This document shows positions 9,001 through 17,159 of a DNA stretch of 64,000 nucleotides, in pieces. Both the position numbers and the translations under genes were made by a program. Under the pieces are notes generated by a model. That model was not told the origin of the DNA. It searched no databases and worked only from the letters and a program-made list of their open reading frames with translations. Origin of the DNA: an uncultured Mycoplasmatota bacterium (GTDB lineage Bacteria > Bacillota_I > Bacilli_A > RF39 > UBA660); NCBI GenBank assembly GCA_900549625.1, contig URPE01000001.1, forward strand, positions 62,001-126,000, in the 5' to 3' direction. Every line of letters starts with the position of its first letter. Position 1 is the stretch's first letter.

Positions 9001-9658
9001 AGATGGAAAAGTAACTCTTATCAATGGTCGTACTGGTGAACCTTTCGAAAACCGTGTTAACGTTGGTGTTATGTACATGGTAAAACTACATCACATGGTT
9101 GATGATAAATTACATGCTCGTGCTACTGGTCCTTACAGTTTAGTTACGCAACAACCTTTAGGTGGTAAAGCACAATTTGGTGGTCAACGTTTCGGTGAGA
9201 TGGAAGTTTGGGCATTATATGCTTATGGTGCTGCTCATGTCTTACAAGAAATACTTACTATAAAATCTGATGACGTTATTGGTCGTGTTAAAGTATATGA
9301 AGCTTTAGTAAAAGGTAAAACTGTTAACCAAGCTGGTGTTCCTGAATCATTTAGAGTATTAATTAAAGAATTCCAAGCCTTAGGTCTAAATGTTCAAATA
9401 ATTAACAATAAAGATGAAGTCTTAGATTTAAAAGAAATAGAAAAAGAAGAAGAAAAAGAAGATATTATTAAAATTGATGAAATAGATGTAACTCCTGAGA
9501 TAAAAGAAACTGAGCCAGAAGAATTAAATGATGACTTAGAAGATGATTATTCTGATGGCGATGAAGAAGATGAGTTTGACTCTGATTCTTTAGATGATTT
9601 AGAATATCCTGGAGACACATTAGATGATGATTCTACTGATAGTTTAGGAGGTAAGTAA
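6014..9658 (+). CDS. rpoB: RNA polymerase beta subunit
   Basis: 1214 residues, ATG behind GGGGTGA. All standard beta-subunit blocks are present, including the rifampicin-pocket region, GRHGNKGVIS and the C-terminal GGKAQFGGQRFGEMEVWAL block. It forms the catalytic core of RNA polymerase with beta-prime, encoded one base downstream. Against Escherichia coli numbering, Q513 is Lys (residue 464 here, codon 7403-7405), N518 is Ile, S522 is Ala and H526 is Asp (residue 477, codon 7442-7444), while D516 and S531 are kept. H526D and Q513K are known rifampicin-resistance changes, so natural resistance is likely. About 55 acidic residues extend the C-terminus, a common feature of low-GC lineages. Confidence 0.98.
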   Translation: MAYKLKKCGDYRTRRSFSKSKNTMELQDLLEIQKKSYQEFLETGIREVFDELFPVESFTGNVTVDFGDYSFDKPRYSVKEAKERMVNYAAPLKVEARVFIHETGEVKEQEIFLGDMPLMTEAGTFIINGAERVIISQLVRSPSVYFKREVDKNGRRVISGEMIPNRGTWLEFETDARDIVYVRIDRTRKVPVTTFLRALGLSSNEEIVSLFGENDYLLNTFEKDNTKNTDEALIEIFEKLRPGEPATLDSAKNQLIIRFFDHFRYDLAKVGRYKFNRKLNVCERLVGCTLAEDIKDSEGNVVAPANTLVTKEVLDNIKPAIASGFGVKKVLIHEELDQYNEVQEIKVFDKTNPDKVVPIIGVLETTTEKRLTIPDIYASINYYLDLQLGIGNTDEIDNLGNRRVRQVGELIQKQFQVGMSRMERVIRERMTTQETEDITPKSLINIRPVTAVLKEFFGSSQLSKFMDQINPIAELTDKRRLSSLGPGGLSRDRAGMDVRDVNASHYGRLCPVESPEGQNIGLITSLSGYAKVNEYGFIMTPYRRVVAGQVQMDDVHYLTADEETDYYISEANIKLDDDNHIIDDEVIVRYNGDNLMVSKDKVNFVDVSPSQVVSITTSCIPFLNYDDVHRTLMGSNMQRQAVPLLQTEAPIVGTGVECVAAKYSGSTILAKADGIVEYADSKKIIVKTVGGKDTYYLATFEANNAGACTNHIPLVHAGDKVAKDQVIADGPSTDHGELALGKNMTVAFMTYNGYNYEDAVILNERLVKDDAYTSLHIAMYEIECRDTKLGPEEITRDIPNVGEEARKNLDSSGIVRIGTEVKEGDILVGKVTPKGVQELTSEEKLLHAIFGEKTREVRDTSLKVEHGAAGIVHDVKVYTKENSDELPAGVFKIIRVYIIQKRKIQVGDKMSGRHGNKGVISLILPEEDMPYLPDGRPVDIMLNPLGVPSRMNIGQILEVHLGMAGKKLGVHYATPVFDGANIDDIHEEMAEAGMSEDGKVTLINGRTGEPFENRVNVGVMYMVKLHHMVDDKLHARATGPYSLVTQQPLGGKAQFGGQRFGEMEVWALYAYGAAHVLQEILTIKSDDVIGRVKVYEALVKGKTVNQAGVPESFRVLIKEFQALGLNVQIINNKDEVLDLKEIEKEEEKEDIIKIDEIDVTPEIKETEPEELNDDLEDDYSDGDEEDEFDSDSLDDLEYPGDTLDDDSTDSLGGK

Positions 9659-9659
9659 T

Positions 9660-12600
9660 ATGATCGAAGTTAATAATTTTAAAGGAATTAAAGTAAGTCT
9701 TGCTAGTCCTGAACAAATTCGTTCTTGGTCTTACGGTGAGGTTAAAAAACCAGAAACCATCAACTATCGTACATTAAAACCTGAAAGAGATGGCTTATTC
9801 TGTGAAAAAATCTTTGGACCTACTAAAGACTATGAATGTTCTTGTGGAAAATACAAAAGATTACGTTATAAAAATGTTGTGTGTGATCGTTGTGGAGTAG
9901 AAGTTACAAAGTCTAAAGTACGTCGTGAACGTATGGGACATATTGAACTTGCTTCTCCTTGTTCTCACATCTGGTTCTTTAAAGGCGTACCATCAAAAAT
10001 GGGTCTTGTTCTTGATATGAGTCCAAGAGACCTAGAAGAGGTTTTATACTTTGTAAGTTATGTTGTTTTAGATCCTGGTAGTGCACCTCTTGCTAAAAAA
10101 CAAACTTTATCTGATAAAGAGTATCATGCATACTATGAAAAATATGGTAATGCTTTCAAAGTTGGTATGGGTGCTGAAGCTATCCAAAAACTTCTAAAAG
10201 AAGTTGATATTGATAAAGAAGTAGAGGATTTAAGAGCTGAACTTGAAGGCGCTACTGGTCAAAAACGTATTCGTTTAGTTAAAAGATTAGATTGTTTAGT
10301 ATCATTCCAAGAAAGTGGCAATCGTCCTGAATGGATGATCTTAGAAGCTCTTCCTGTTATTCCACCAGATTTACGACCAATGATTCAACTTGATGGTGGT
10401 AGATTTGCTACAAGTGATTTAAATGACTTATATCGTCGTATTATAAATCGTAATAATCGTTTAAAAAAATTATTAGAATTAGGGGCTCCAACTATCATTG
10501 TTCAAAATGAAAAACGTATGCTTCAAGAAGCTGTTGATAGTCTTCTTGATAACGGCCGAAGAGGAAGAAGCGTATCTGGAGCAGGCAATAGACCACTTAA
10601 GAGTTTATCTAGTATGTTAAAAGGTAAACAAGGTCGTTTCCGTCAAAACTTACTTGGTAAACGTGTTGACTATTCTGGTCGTAGTGTTATCGTTGTTGGA
10701 CCAAACCTTAAAATGTATCAATGTGGTATTCCAAAAGATATGGCTCTAGAACTATTTAAACCACATGTAATTCATGGTTTAGTAGAACGAGGCCTTGCTC
10801 ATAATATTAAAGGTGCTAAAAAACTTATTGATACTAAAAATGATTGCGTATGGGATGTAGTAGAAGATGTTATTACAGAGCATCCTGTTATGTTAAACCG
10901 TGCACCAACTCTACATAGACTAGGTATCCAAGCCTTTGAACCTAAATTAGTTGGTGGTAAAGCTATTCGTTTACATCCACTTGTTTGTACTGGATTTAAT
11001 GCCGACTTCGATGGTGACCAAATGGCTGTTCACGTTCCACTTTCAGAAGAAGCTCAAGCTGAAGCAAGAATACTAATGCTTGGTGCACAAAACATACTAA
11101 ATCCAAAAGATGGAAAACCAATTGTTACACCATCACAAGATATGGTCCTTGGTAACTGCTATATTACTCAAGAAAAAGCTGGTGAACCACATGAAGGTAA
11201 GGTTTATAAAGACCCTAATGAGGTTCAAATGGCATATCAAAGAAAAGAGATTACTCTTCATACTCGTATTGCCTTACCAGTAAAATCTTTCAAACATAAA
11301 TTATTTATGGAAAGCCATATGGATGATTACTTAGTAACTACTTGTGGTAAAATTATTTTCAATGAAATATTACCAGATAGTTATCCATATGTTAATGAAG
11401 CTACAAAAGAAAACATTGAAGGTATGACACCAGATAAATATTTCTTACCAATGGGTACTAATATCCCTGAAGCTATCAAAGCAATGCCTTTGGGAAAACC
11501 ATTTGTTAAGAAAGACTTAAGTAAGATTATTGCTCAAGTATTTAAACGTTATCATACAACTGAAACTAGTGTTTTCCTTGATAAATTAAAAGACTTAGGT
11601 TTCAAATATTCAACTATTGCCGGTATTACCGTATCAGCATCTGATATAGTAACTTCTAAAACAAAAGCCCAAGTTCTAGAAGAGAGTCAAGCCCTAGTTG
11701 AAAAAGTTAATAAACAATTTAAACGTGGTATGATTACTGATGAAGAACGTTATAACACAGTTATTGATATCTGGAATAAAGCAAATGATAAAATCAAAGC
11801 TGAATTAAAAGAGTTAGCCGAAGGTGATTATGATAATCCATTGTTTATGATGATGAACTCTGGAGCTCGTGGATCATTATCAAACTTCTCACAACTTGCT
11901 GGTATGCGTGGACTTATGGCTAAGCCAGATGGCTCTACTATTGAAATTCCCGTTACCTCAAACTTTTCAGAAGGTCTTACAGTGTCTGAATTCTTCTTAT
12001 CAAGTCATGGTTCTAGAAAAGGTAACGTTGATACCGCTCTTCGTACAGCAGACTCAGGTTACTTAACACGTCGTCTTGTTGAAGTTGTTCAAGATATCAT
12101 CGTTAAAGAACATGATTGTGGTTCTATTCATGGTGTTGTTGTAAAAGACTTAATTAATGATAAAGATGGTAGTGTTATTGAATCACTTGCTGAACGAATT
12201 TTAGGTCGTTATACTGCTCAAAAAATTGTTAATCCAGAAACTAAAGAAGTTATTGCTGAAAAAGGCGTATTAATCACTGAAAATATGGTTAAAAAAATAA
12301 CTGAAGCTGGTATTAAAGCAGTTGAAATTAGAAGTGTCTTGACATGTAAGGCAGAAAATGGTGTATGTCAAAAATGTTATGGTCGTAACCTTGCAACTGG
12401 AAATCTTGTTGAAACAGGTGAAGCAGTTGGTATTATGGCTGCCCAATCAATTGGTGAACCAGGTACACAGCTTACAATGCGTACATTCCACTCAGGTGGT
12501 GTAGCAGGAGATGACATTACTCAAGGTCTTCCACGTGTTGAAGAATTATTTGAAGCTCGTAATCCAAAAGGTAAAGCAACGATTTCTGAGGTTAGTGGTA

Positions 12601-13367
12601 AAGTTGCATCTATTAAAGAAGAAAATGGCAAATATCGTATTGTTGTTGAAACAGAAGCTGAAGCTCGTGAACATGTTACTAATTACAACATGAAACTACG
12701 TGTTGCAGTTGGTGATATGGTAAATGCTGGTGACAAGTTAACTGAAGGTGTTATTTCACCAAAAGAATTACTTGCTGTAACTGACCCAATCACGGCTCAA
12801 GAATACATCTTAAAAGAAATTCAAATGGTTTACAAATTACAAGGTGTTGACGTTAATGATAAACACATTGAAATTATTGTTAAACGTATGATTAATAAAG
12901 TACGTATTGTTGATGCTGGTGATACTGACTTAGTAGAAGGTTTAAGCGTATCATTAAAAGAATTTACAGACGCTAATAAACCAGTTATCTTAGCCGGTAA
13001 AGTTCCTGCTAAAGGTAGACCAATTATGCTTGGTATTACTAAGAGTTCATTACAAACTGATTCATTCTTATCAGCAGCCTCATTCCAAGAGACTACTAGA
13101 GTTCTTACTGATGCCTCTATTAAAGGTTCAGTTGACTACTTAAGAGGATTAAAAGAAAATGTTATCATTGGTAAATTAATACCTGCTGGTACTGGTGCTC
13201 GTGAATATAGTGACATTGAACTTGAATTAAAAAAACAATTCATGGATGATGATGCTAGTGAGGTTTTAGAAGAAACTTTAATGGACACAACTGGTGATGA
13301 TGATAGTGTTGAAGGTATTAATGAAGCACTTGATGATTTAGAAAATGAAGAAAATACGGAAGAATAA
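9660..13367 (+). CDS. rpoC: RNA polymerase beta-prime subunit
   Basis: 1235 residues, starting one base after the rpoB stop with GGAGG inside the end of rpoB, so the two are co-translated. The N-terminal zinc ribbon (CSCGKYKRLRYKNVVCDRCG) and the catalytic NADFDGDQMAVH motif that binds the active-site magnesium are intact, as are the trigger-loop and switch regions (GEPGTQLTMRTFHSGG). A second cysteine set (C-x-n-CQKC) lies near residue 900. The length is slightly above the Bacillus protein because of an acidic C-terminal tail. No large insertion is seen. Confidence 0.98.
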   Translation: MIEVNNFKGIKVSLASPEQIRSWSYGEVKKPETINYRTLKPERDGLFCEKIFGPTKDYECSCGKYKRLRYKNVVCDRCGVEVTKSKVRRERMGHIELASPCSHIWFFKGVPSKMGLVLDMSPRDLEEVLYFVSYVVLDPGSAPLAKKQTLSDKEYHAYYEKYGNAFKVGMGAEAIQKLLKEVDIDKEVEDLRAELEGATGQKRIRLVKRLDCLVSFQESGNRPEWMILEALPVIPPDLRPMIQLDGGRFATSDLNDLYRRIINRNNRLKKLLELGAPTIIVQNEKRMLQEAVDSLLDNGRRGRSVSGAGNRPLKSLSSMLKGKQGRFRQNLLGKRVDYSGRSVIVVGPNLKMYQCGIPKDMALELFKPHVIHGLVERGLAHNIKGAKKLIDTKNDCVWDVVEDVITEHPVMLNRAPTLHRLGIQAFEPKLVGGKAIRLHPLVCTGFNADFDGDQMAVHVPLSEEAQAEARILMLGAQNILNPKDGKPIVTPSQDMVLGNCYITQEKAGEPHEGKVYKDPNEVQMAYQRKEITLHTRIALPVKSFKHKLFMESHMDDYLVTTCGKIIFNEILPDSYPYVNEATKENIEGMTPDKYFLPMGTNIPEAIKAMPLGKPFVKKDLSKIIAQVFKRYHTTETSVFLDKLKDLGFKYSTIAGITVSASDIVTSKTKAQVLEESQALVEKVNKQFKRGMITDEERYNTVIDIWNKANDKIKAELKELAEGDYDNPLFMMMNSGARGSLSNFSQLAGMRGLMAKPDGSTIEIPVTSNFSEGLTVSEFFLSSHGSRKGNVDTALRTADSGYLTRRLVEVVQDIIVKEHDCGSIHGVVVKDLINDKDGSVIESLAERILGRYTAQKIVNPETKEVIAEKGVLITENMVKKITEAGIKAVEIRSVLTCKAENGVCQKCYGRNLATGNLVETGEAVGIMAAQSIGEPGTQLTMRTFHSGGVAGDDITQGLPRVEELFEARNPKGKATISEVSGKVASIKEENGKYRIVVETEAEAREHVTNYNMKLRVAVGDMVNAGDKLTEGVISPKELLAVTDPITAQEYILKEIQMVYKLQGVDVNDKHIEIIVKRMINKVRIVDAGDTDLVEGLSVSLKEFTDANKPVILAGKVPAKGRPIMLGITKSSLQTDSFLSAASFQETTRVLTDASIKGSVDYLRGLKENVIIGKLIPAGTGAREYSDIELELKKQFMDDDASEVLEETLMDTTGDDDSVEGINEALDDLENEENTEE

Positions 13368-13378
13368 CCGTATTTTTT
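13353..13378 (+). terminator. Terminator of the rpoBC operon
   Basis: AATACGG (13353-13359) pairs with CCGTATT (13368-13374), followed by T residues. The left arm lies inside the rpoC coding end. Confidence 0.8.
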
Positions 13379-13379
13379 C

Positions 13380-13408
13380 TTGCATTAACACATATTTTTT
13401 TCTATAAT
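13380..13408 (+). promoter_or_regulatory. Promoter of the glyQS T-box transcript
   Basis: TTGCAT (13380-13385), a 17-base spacer and a perfect TATAAT (13403-13408), placed just before the T-box leader. Confidence 0.7.
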
Positions 13409-13414
13409 ATAAGC

Positions 13415-13535
13415 ATACAAGCGAAGATGGCGTGGAAAACCGGAGCTATATAAAAAAAGTGATTCTTCTAGAATAACTAGGGTGGAACCGCGGAGTATAT
13501 CTTCGTCCCTTATTATTTTAGAAGAATTTTATTAT
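13415..13535 (+). promoter_or_regulatory. T-box leader sensing tRNA-Gly
   Basis: The T-box consensus AGGGTGGAACCGCG is at 13479-13492. Its TGGA bulge (13483-13486) matches the UCCA end of tRNA-Gly (discriminator U), and a GGC triplet near 13429-13431 is a candidate specifier. ATTCTTCTA (13462-13470) is perfectly complementary to TAGAAGAAT (13519-13527), which is followed by a T-rich run and gives a likely terminator that competes with the antiterminator. The leader is short for a T-box. Uncharged tRNA-Gly should raise expression of the synthetase downstream. Confidence 0.88.
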
Positions 13536-13552
13536 TTGAAAGGGTGATATTT

Positions 13553-14926
13553 ATGAAAATTACAATGGAAGAGCTAGTAAACTATTGTAAACAATACGGT
13601 TTTATTTTTCAAGGTAGTGAAATCTATGGTGGGCTTTCTAATACATGGGATTATGGTTCACTAGGAGTTGAACTTAAAAATAATGTAAGAAAAGCTTGGT
13701 GGAAAAAATTTATTCAAGAAAATCCTTACAATTATGGCCTTGATGCAGCGATTCTTATGAATCCTGAGGTTTGGGTAGCAAGTGGGCATGTAGCGTCTTT
13801 TGCTGACCCTTTAATTGATTGTAAAAAATGTAAAAGTCGTCATCGTGCTGATAAATTAATAGAAGAATTTACAAATGGTGAAGAAACTGGTGATGGATGG
13901 GAAAATGAAAAACTAGAAAATTTTATTTGCGACAATCATGTTCCATGTCCTAAATGTGGTGCATGTGATTTTACACCAATAAGAAAATTTAATCTTTTAT
14001 TTGAAACACATCAAGGTGTTACGGAAGACACTAAAAGCAAAGTTTATTTACGTGGCGAAACTGCCCAAGGAATATTTGTTAATTTCCTAAATGTTCAAAG
14101 AAGCATGCGTGCTAAAGTTCCTTTTGGAATAGGGCAAACTGGTAAAAGTTTTAGAAATGAAATAACACCAGGTAACTTCACTTTTAGAACTCGTGAATTT
14201 GAACAAATGGAATTAGAATTTTTTTGTAAGCCTGGTACTGATTTAGAGTGGTTTAATTTCTGGAAAAAAACATGTCTTACTTTCCTAAAGGATATAGGCA
14301 TTAATGATGATAATCTTCGTTATCGTGATCATGAAAAAGAAGAACTATCTTTTTATAGTGCAGCTACCACTGATATTGAATACAAGTATCCAATGGGTTG
14401 GGGTGAATTATGGGGTGTTGCTGATAGAACTAATTATGATTTATCTACGCATATAGAGCATTCAAAAACTGATTTATCATATCTAGATCCTGAAACTAAT
14501 GAAAAATATATTCCGTATGTAATCGAGCCATCTGTAGGCCTTGATAGATTAGTATTAGCAGTGTTATGTGATGCATATCATAAAGAAATGCTTGATAATG
14601 ATGAAAGATTAGTATTAAAGATTCATCCAGCCCTAGCGCCTTATAAAGTTACTATCTTACCTCTTATGAAAAAAATCCATGCCCAAAGAGCAATGGAAAT
14701 TTATGGTGACTTAGCAAATGAATTTATGTGTGGCTATGACGAATCAGGTAGTATTGGTAAAAGATATCGAAGAAGTGATGCCGTAGGTACACCATTTGCC
14801 ATAACGGTTGATGATGAAACGTTAAATAATAATATTGTAACTGTTCGTGATCGTGACACAATGGAACAAATCAAATTACCAGTAAGTGAATTAAAAAGTT
14901 ATATTGCAAAAAAAATCAAATTTTAA
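13553..14926 (+). CDS. glyQS: Glycyl-tRNA synthetase, single-chain alpha2 type
   Basis: 457 residues. The ATG at 13553 behind AAAGGGTGA is better than the in-frame GTG at 13544, which lies in the ribosome site. Class II motifs are visible: motif 1 near the N-terminus, motif 2 (FRNEITPGNFTFRTREFEQMELEFFC) and motif 3 (EPSVGLDRLVLAVL). The CKKCKSRHRADK...CPKCG segment forms a zinc-binding insertion. It charges tRNA-Gly. The single-chain form, as in staphylococci and mycoplasmas, differs from the two-subunit GlyQ/GlyS enzyme of Bacillus. The T-box just upstream confirms amino-acid identity. Confidence 0.96.
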   Translation: MKITMEELVNYCKQYGFIFQGSEIYGGLSNTWDYGSLGVELKNNVRKAWWKKFIQENPYNYGLDAAILMNPEVWVASGHVASFADPLIDCKKCKSRHRADKLIEEFTNGEETGDGWENEKLENFICDNHVPCPKCGACDFTPIRKFNLLFETHQGVTEDTKSKVYLRGETAQGIFVNFLNVQRSMRAKVPFGIGQTGKSFRNEITPGNFTFRTREFEQMELEFFCKPGTDLEWFNFWKKTCLTFLKDIGINDDNLRYRDHEKEELSFYSAATTDIEYKYPMGWGELWGVADRTNYDLSTHIEHSKTDLSYLDPETNEKYIPYVIEPSVGLDRLVLAVLCDAYHKEMLDNDERLVLKIHPALAPYKVTILPLMKKIHAQRAMEIYGDLANEFMCGYDESGSIGKRYRRSDAVGTPFAITVDDETLNNNIVTVRDRDTMEQIKLPVSELKSYIAKKIKF

Positions 14927-14986
14927 TTGATAACATGTAACTACTAAATATAACTAGCAAAATAAAATCAGTTATAATGTGTGTAC

Positions 14987-15019
14987 GAGATTGTCTTAAT
15001 AAATAGTCAATCTCTTTTT
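14987..15019 (+). terminator. Terminator downstream of glyQS
   Basis: GAGATTG (14987-14993) pairs with CAATCTC (15008-15014) and is followed by TTTTT. Confidence 0.75.
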
Positions 15020-15113
15020 ATATTAAAAAAAGCAACGATTAGATCCAAAAATCTTATAGACTAAATAATTATTTTATGTTATTCTATTATCATAGAATAG
15101 AGGGAGTGAGATA

Positions 15114-15662
15114 ATGAAAAAGGTTATCAATCAATTTAAAGGGTTATCTAAAAAAAAGCAGGCTATTTTATCAGCAATATTATGTATTATAATTATTATG
15201 TTAGCTATTTTAATTTCATTTTTGTTTTTTAAGCCAGAGTCAAAAGGAAATAATGGTACCGATCAATCAAACAATGTCGTTGAAAACAAAGTAAGTACTG
15301 ATGAAGCTACAGAAATGTATAACAATGTTACTAAAGATTGCAGTGGTGCGTTAGTATTTGATTTAAAAGAAGGCGATAAAGTTGATATAGAAAATATTAA
15401 TGATTATTCAAGTGCTTGTAAAACTAATGATTATTATTCTAAGATGATAGGCTATACCTATGATAAAGATGGTCATGTTATTATTCATGTTAATGTTTTA
15501 AAAAAGGTAGATAATAAACTATTTGATTTAAATGATAATGAAGTTGCTCCATTTAGTGAAGATACTGTAAAAGAATCATTAAATAAAGGTACTACTTATG
15601 AGTACGTTTATAAAGAAGAAAATGATAGTTATCGTTTAATAGAAGTTAAACTTATGAAATAA
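15114..15662 (+). CDS. Membrane-anchored extracytoplasmic protein of unknown function
   Basis: 182 residues, ATG behind AGAGGGAGTGAG. A basic N-terminus (about residues 1-17) is followed by one membrane helix (about 18-40), a Ser/Asn-rich linker and a globular domain of about 120 residues. The domain contains two cysteines (KDCSGAL and SSACKTND) that could form a disulfide outside the cell. I do not recognise the domain. The gene is monocistronic, between the glyQS terminator and the suf operon. A type II membrane protein with a small beta-rich outer domain is the most that can be said. Confidence 0.7.
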   Translation: MKKVINQFKGLSKKKQAILSAILCIIIIMLAILISFLFFKPESKGNNGTDQSNNVVENKVSTDEATEMYNNVTKDCSGALVFDLKEGDKVDIENINDYSSACKTNDYYSKMIGYTYDKDGHVIIHVNVLKKVDNKLFDLNDNEVAPFSEDTVKESLNKGTTYEYVYKEENDSYRLIEVKLMK

Positions 15663-15730
15663 GATAATGTAATATAAAAAAAATAAAAGATTCTTGCCTT
15701 TTCAGACTAAAGCATTTTATCTTTTAAAAC

Positions 15731-15766
15731 AAACCTTCGTGTGGTAAAATAATCACGGAGGTTTTT
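15731..15766 (+). promoter_or_regulatory. Hairpin covering the sufC ribosome binding site, with a -10-like box in its loop
   Basis: An 11-pair stem joins AAACCTTCGTG (15731-15741) to CACGGAGGTTT (15754-15764), with one G-U and a T run after it, so it can terminate upstream transcripts. The right arm contains the sufC Shine-Dalgarno CGGAGG, and the loop holds TGGTAAAAT, an extended -10-like box. Transcripts arising at that box would lack the left arm and leave the ribosome site free. Read-through transcripts would hide it. The regulatory meaning is inference. Confidence 0.5.
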
Positions 15767-15769
15767 CTT

Positions 15770-16531
15770 ATGTTAAAAATTAATAATCTTACTGTTGTAA
15801 GTGATAATAAAACAATATTAAAAGATTTAAATATCGAATTTGCAAGTGGCGAGACTCACGTTATCATGGGCCCTAATGGTGCGGGCAAAAGTACTATTTG
15901 TAAAGCCCTAATGCATCATCCTAGTTACCAGATCACCAAAGGTAGCATTATCTTTAATGGCGAAGACATTACTAACCTATCTACCTCAGAAATTGCTAAA
16001 AAAGGTATATATGTGATTAGCCAAAGTCCCGTTGAGATAGAAGGCATAACTAATGCTGAGATGTTAAGAACTAGTTTACTTGATGCTGGTAAAAACATGG
16101 ATATATTTGCCTTTAATAAAAAATGTACTCAAGTATGTGCAAAATTAAATTTACCCAAATCGTTTTTACACCGTAATATTAACGAAGGTATGAGTGGTGG
16201 TGAAAGAAAGAAAAACGAATTATTTGGTATGTGGATCTTAGAGCCTAGTTTAGTTATTTTTGACGAGATTGATTCAGGTCTTGATGTTGATGCTTTGAAA
16301 ATCGTTGGTGAAAATATAATTGAATATCAAAAAGAATATAATGCAACAATAATTGTTATTACCCATCAAGAAAAACTAATAGAACTTTTAAACCCTAATC
16401 ATGTAGCTATTATAAGTGATGGTAAAGTTGTTAAAGAAGGTAACTCTGCTTTAGCAAGAACAGTCTTAAAAAATGGTTTTGGCACTATTCTTGGGACAGA
16501 TAAACTATCTGGAGATGAAAATAATGCATAA
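15770..16531 (+). CDS. sufC: SufC, Fe-S cluster assembly ATPase
   Basis: 253 residues. ABC-type ATPase with Walker A GPNGAGKST, signature MSGGERKK, Walker B LVIFDEIDSGLD and the H-loop ITHQ. The SGGERKKNELF stretch and DEIDSGLD are hallmarks of SufC. SufC drives the SufBCD scaffold on which iron-sulfur clusters are built in the cytoplasm. It is the first gene of a tight operon with a sufD-like gene, sufS and sufU. Length and motifs are normal. Confidence 0.95.
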   Translation: MLKINNLTVVSDNKTILKDLNIEFASGETHVIMGPNGAGKSTICKALMHHPSYQITKGSIIFNGEDITNLSTSEIAKKGIYVISQSPVEIEGITNAEMLRTSLLDAGKNMDIFAFNKKCTQVCAKLNLPKSFLHRNINEGMSGGERKKNELFGMWILEPSLVIFDEIDSGLDVDALKIVGENIIEYQKEYNATIIVITHQEKLIELLNPNHVAIISDGKVVKEGNSALARTVLKNGFGTILGTDKLSGDENNA

Positions 16532-17159
16532 AATACTAATGAGCACGAACTCTAGTGATACCCTAAAAATATATGATGATGTATTGATCATTGTTGATAA
16601 AGACACTAGTATAAATGAAATGGTTATAAGTGATAACTCGGTGGCCACTATCATTATAAAAGAAGGATGTAATTTAAATATTACATCTACCATTTATCTA
16701 AAAGGTATTAATAGTAAAATCCAAATTATTAATGAGAATAAAAGCAAGTTAAAAGCCCATATCGGTATATCTGGTTCAAAAAAAAATAACATTCATATCG
16801 AAAATATTTTAAGAGGTAGTGATATAACTAGTGAAATTAAGGTAAGAGTAATAAGCGAACCTAATAGTTATACCTATTTAAAAACAGTTGGTATTTTAGA
16901 GAATGGTTATACTAATAATGAATTTCTAGAAGATATAAAATATTTAAATGAATATCCAGGCCAAATTGTTTGCTTACCAGAACTTTTAGTTGCGAGTGAT
17001 GACGTTTGCGCAAACCATAATATGACTTGTGCATCTTTTGATACCGAAATGCTTTTTTACTTAGAATCACGAGGACTAACTAAGAGTCGTGCTAAAGAAC
17101 TTATGCGTGATAGTTTCCTAAAATTTGGTAAAAGAAAGGAGGGTATTATATGCGATTAG
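16524..17159 (+). CDS. sufD: Short SufD-like Fe-S scaffold protein
   Basis: 211 residues. The ATG at 16524 is chosen because GGAG lies nine bases upstream. It overlaps sufC by 8 bp. The sequence is a run of short beta strands, as in the SufB/SufD parallel beta-helix, ending in PELLVASDDVCANHNMT...FYLESRGLTKSRAKELM, the conserved C-terminal SufB/SufD signature with the His retained. Ordinary SufD or SufB is about 430-470 residues, so this protein keeps only the second half of the family: the end of the helix and the C-terminal SufC-binding domain. No other SufB/SufD gene is in the operon. Whether it works as a homodimeric scaffold is inference. Confidence 0.8.
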   Translation: MHKILMSTNSSDTLKIYDDVLIIVDKDTSINEMVISDNSVATIIIKEGCNLNITSTIYLKGINSKIQIINENKSKLKAHIGISGSKKNNIHIENILRGSDITSEIKVRVISEPNSYTYLKTVGILENGYTNNEFLEDIKYLNEYPGQIVCLPELLVASDDVCANHNMTCASFDTEMLFYLESRGLTKSRAKELMRDSFLKFGKRKEGIICD

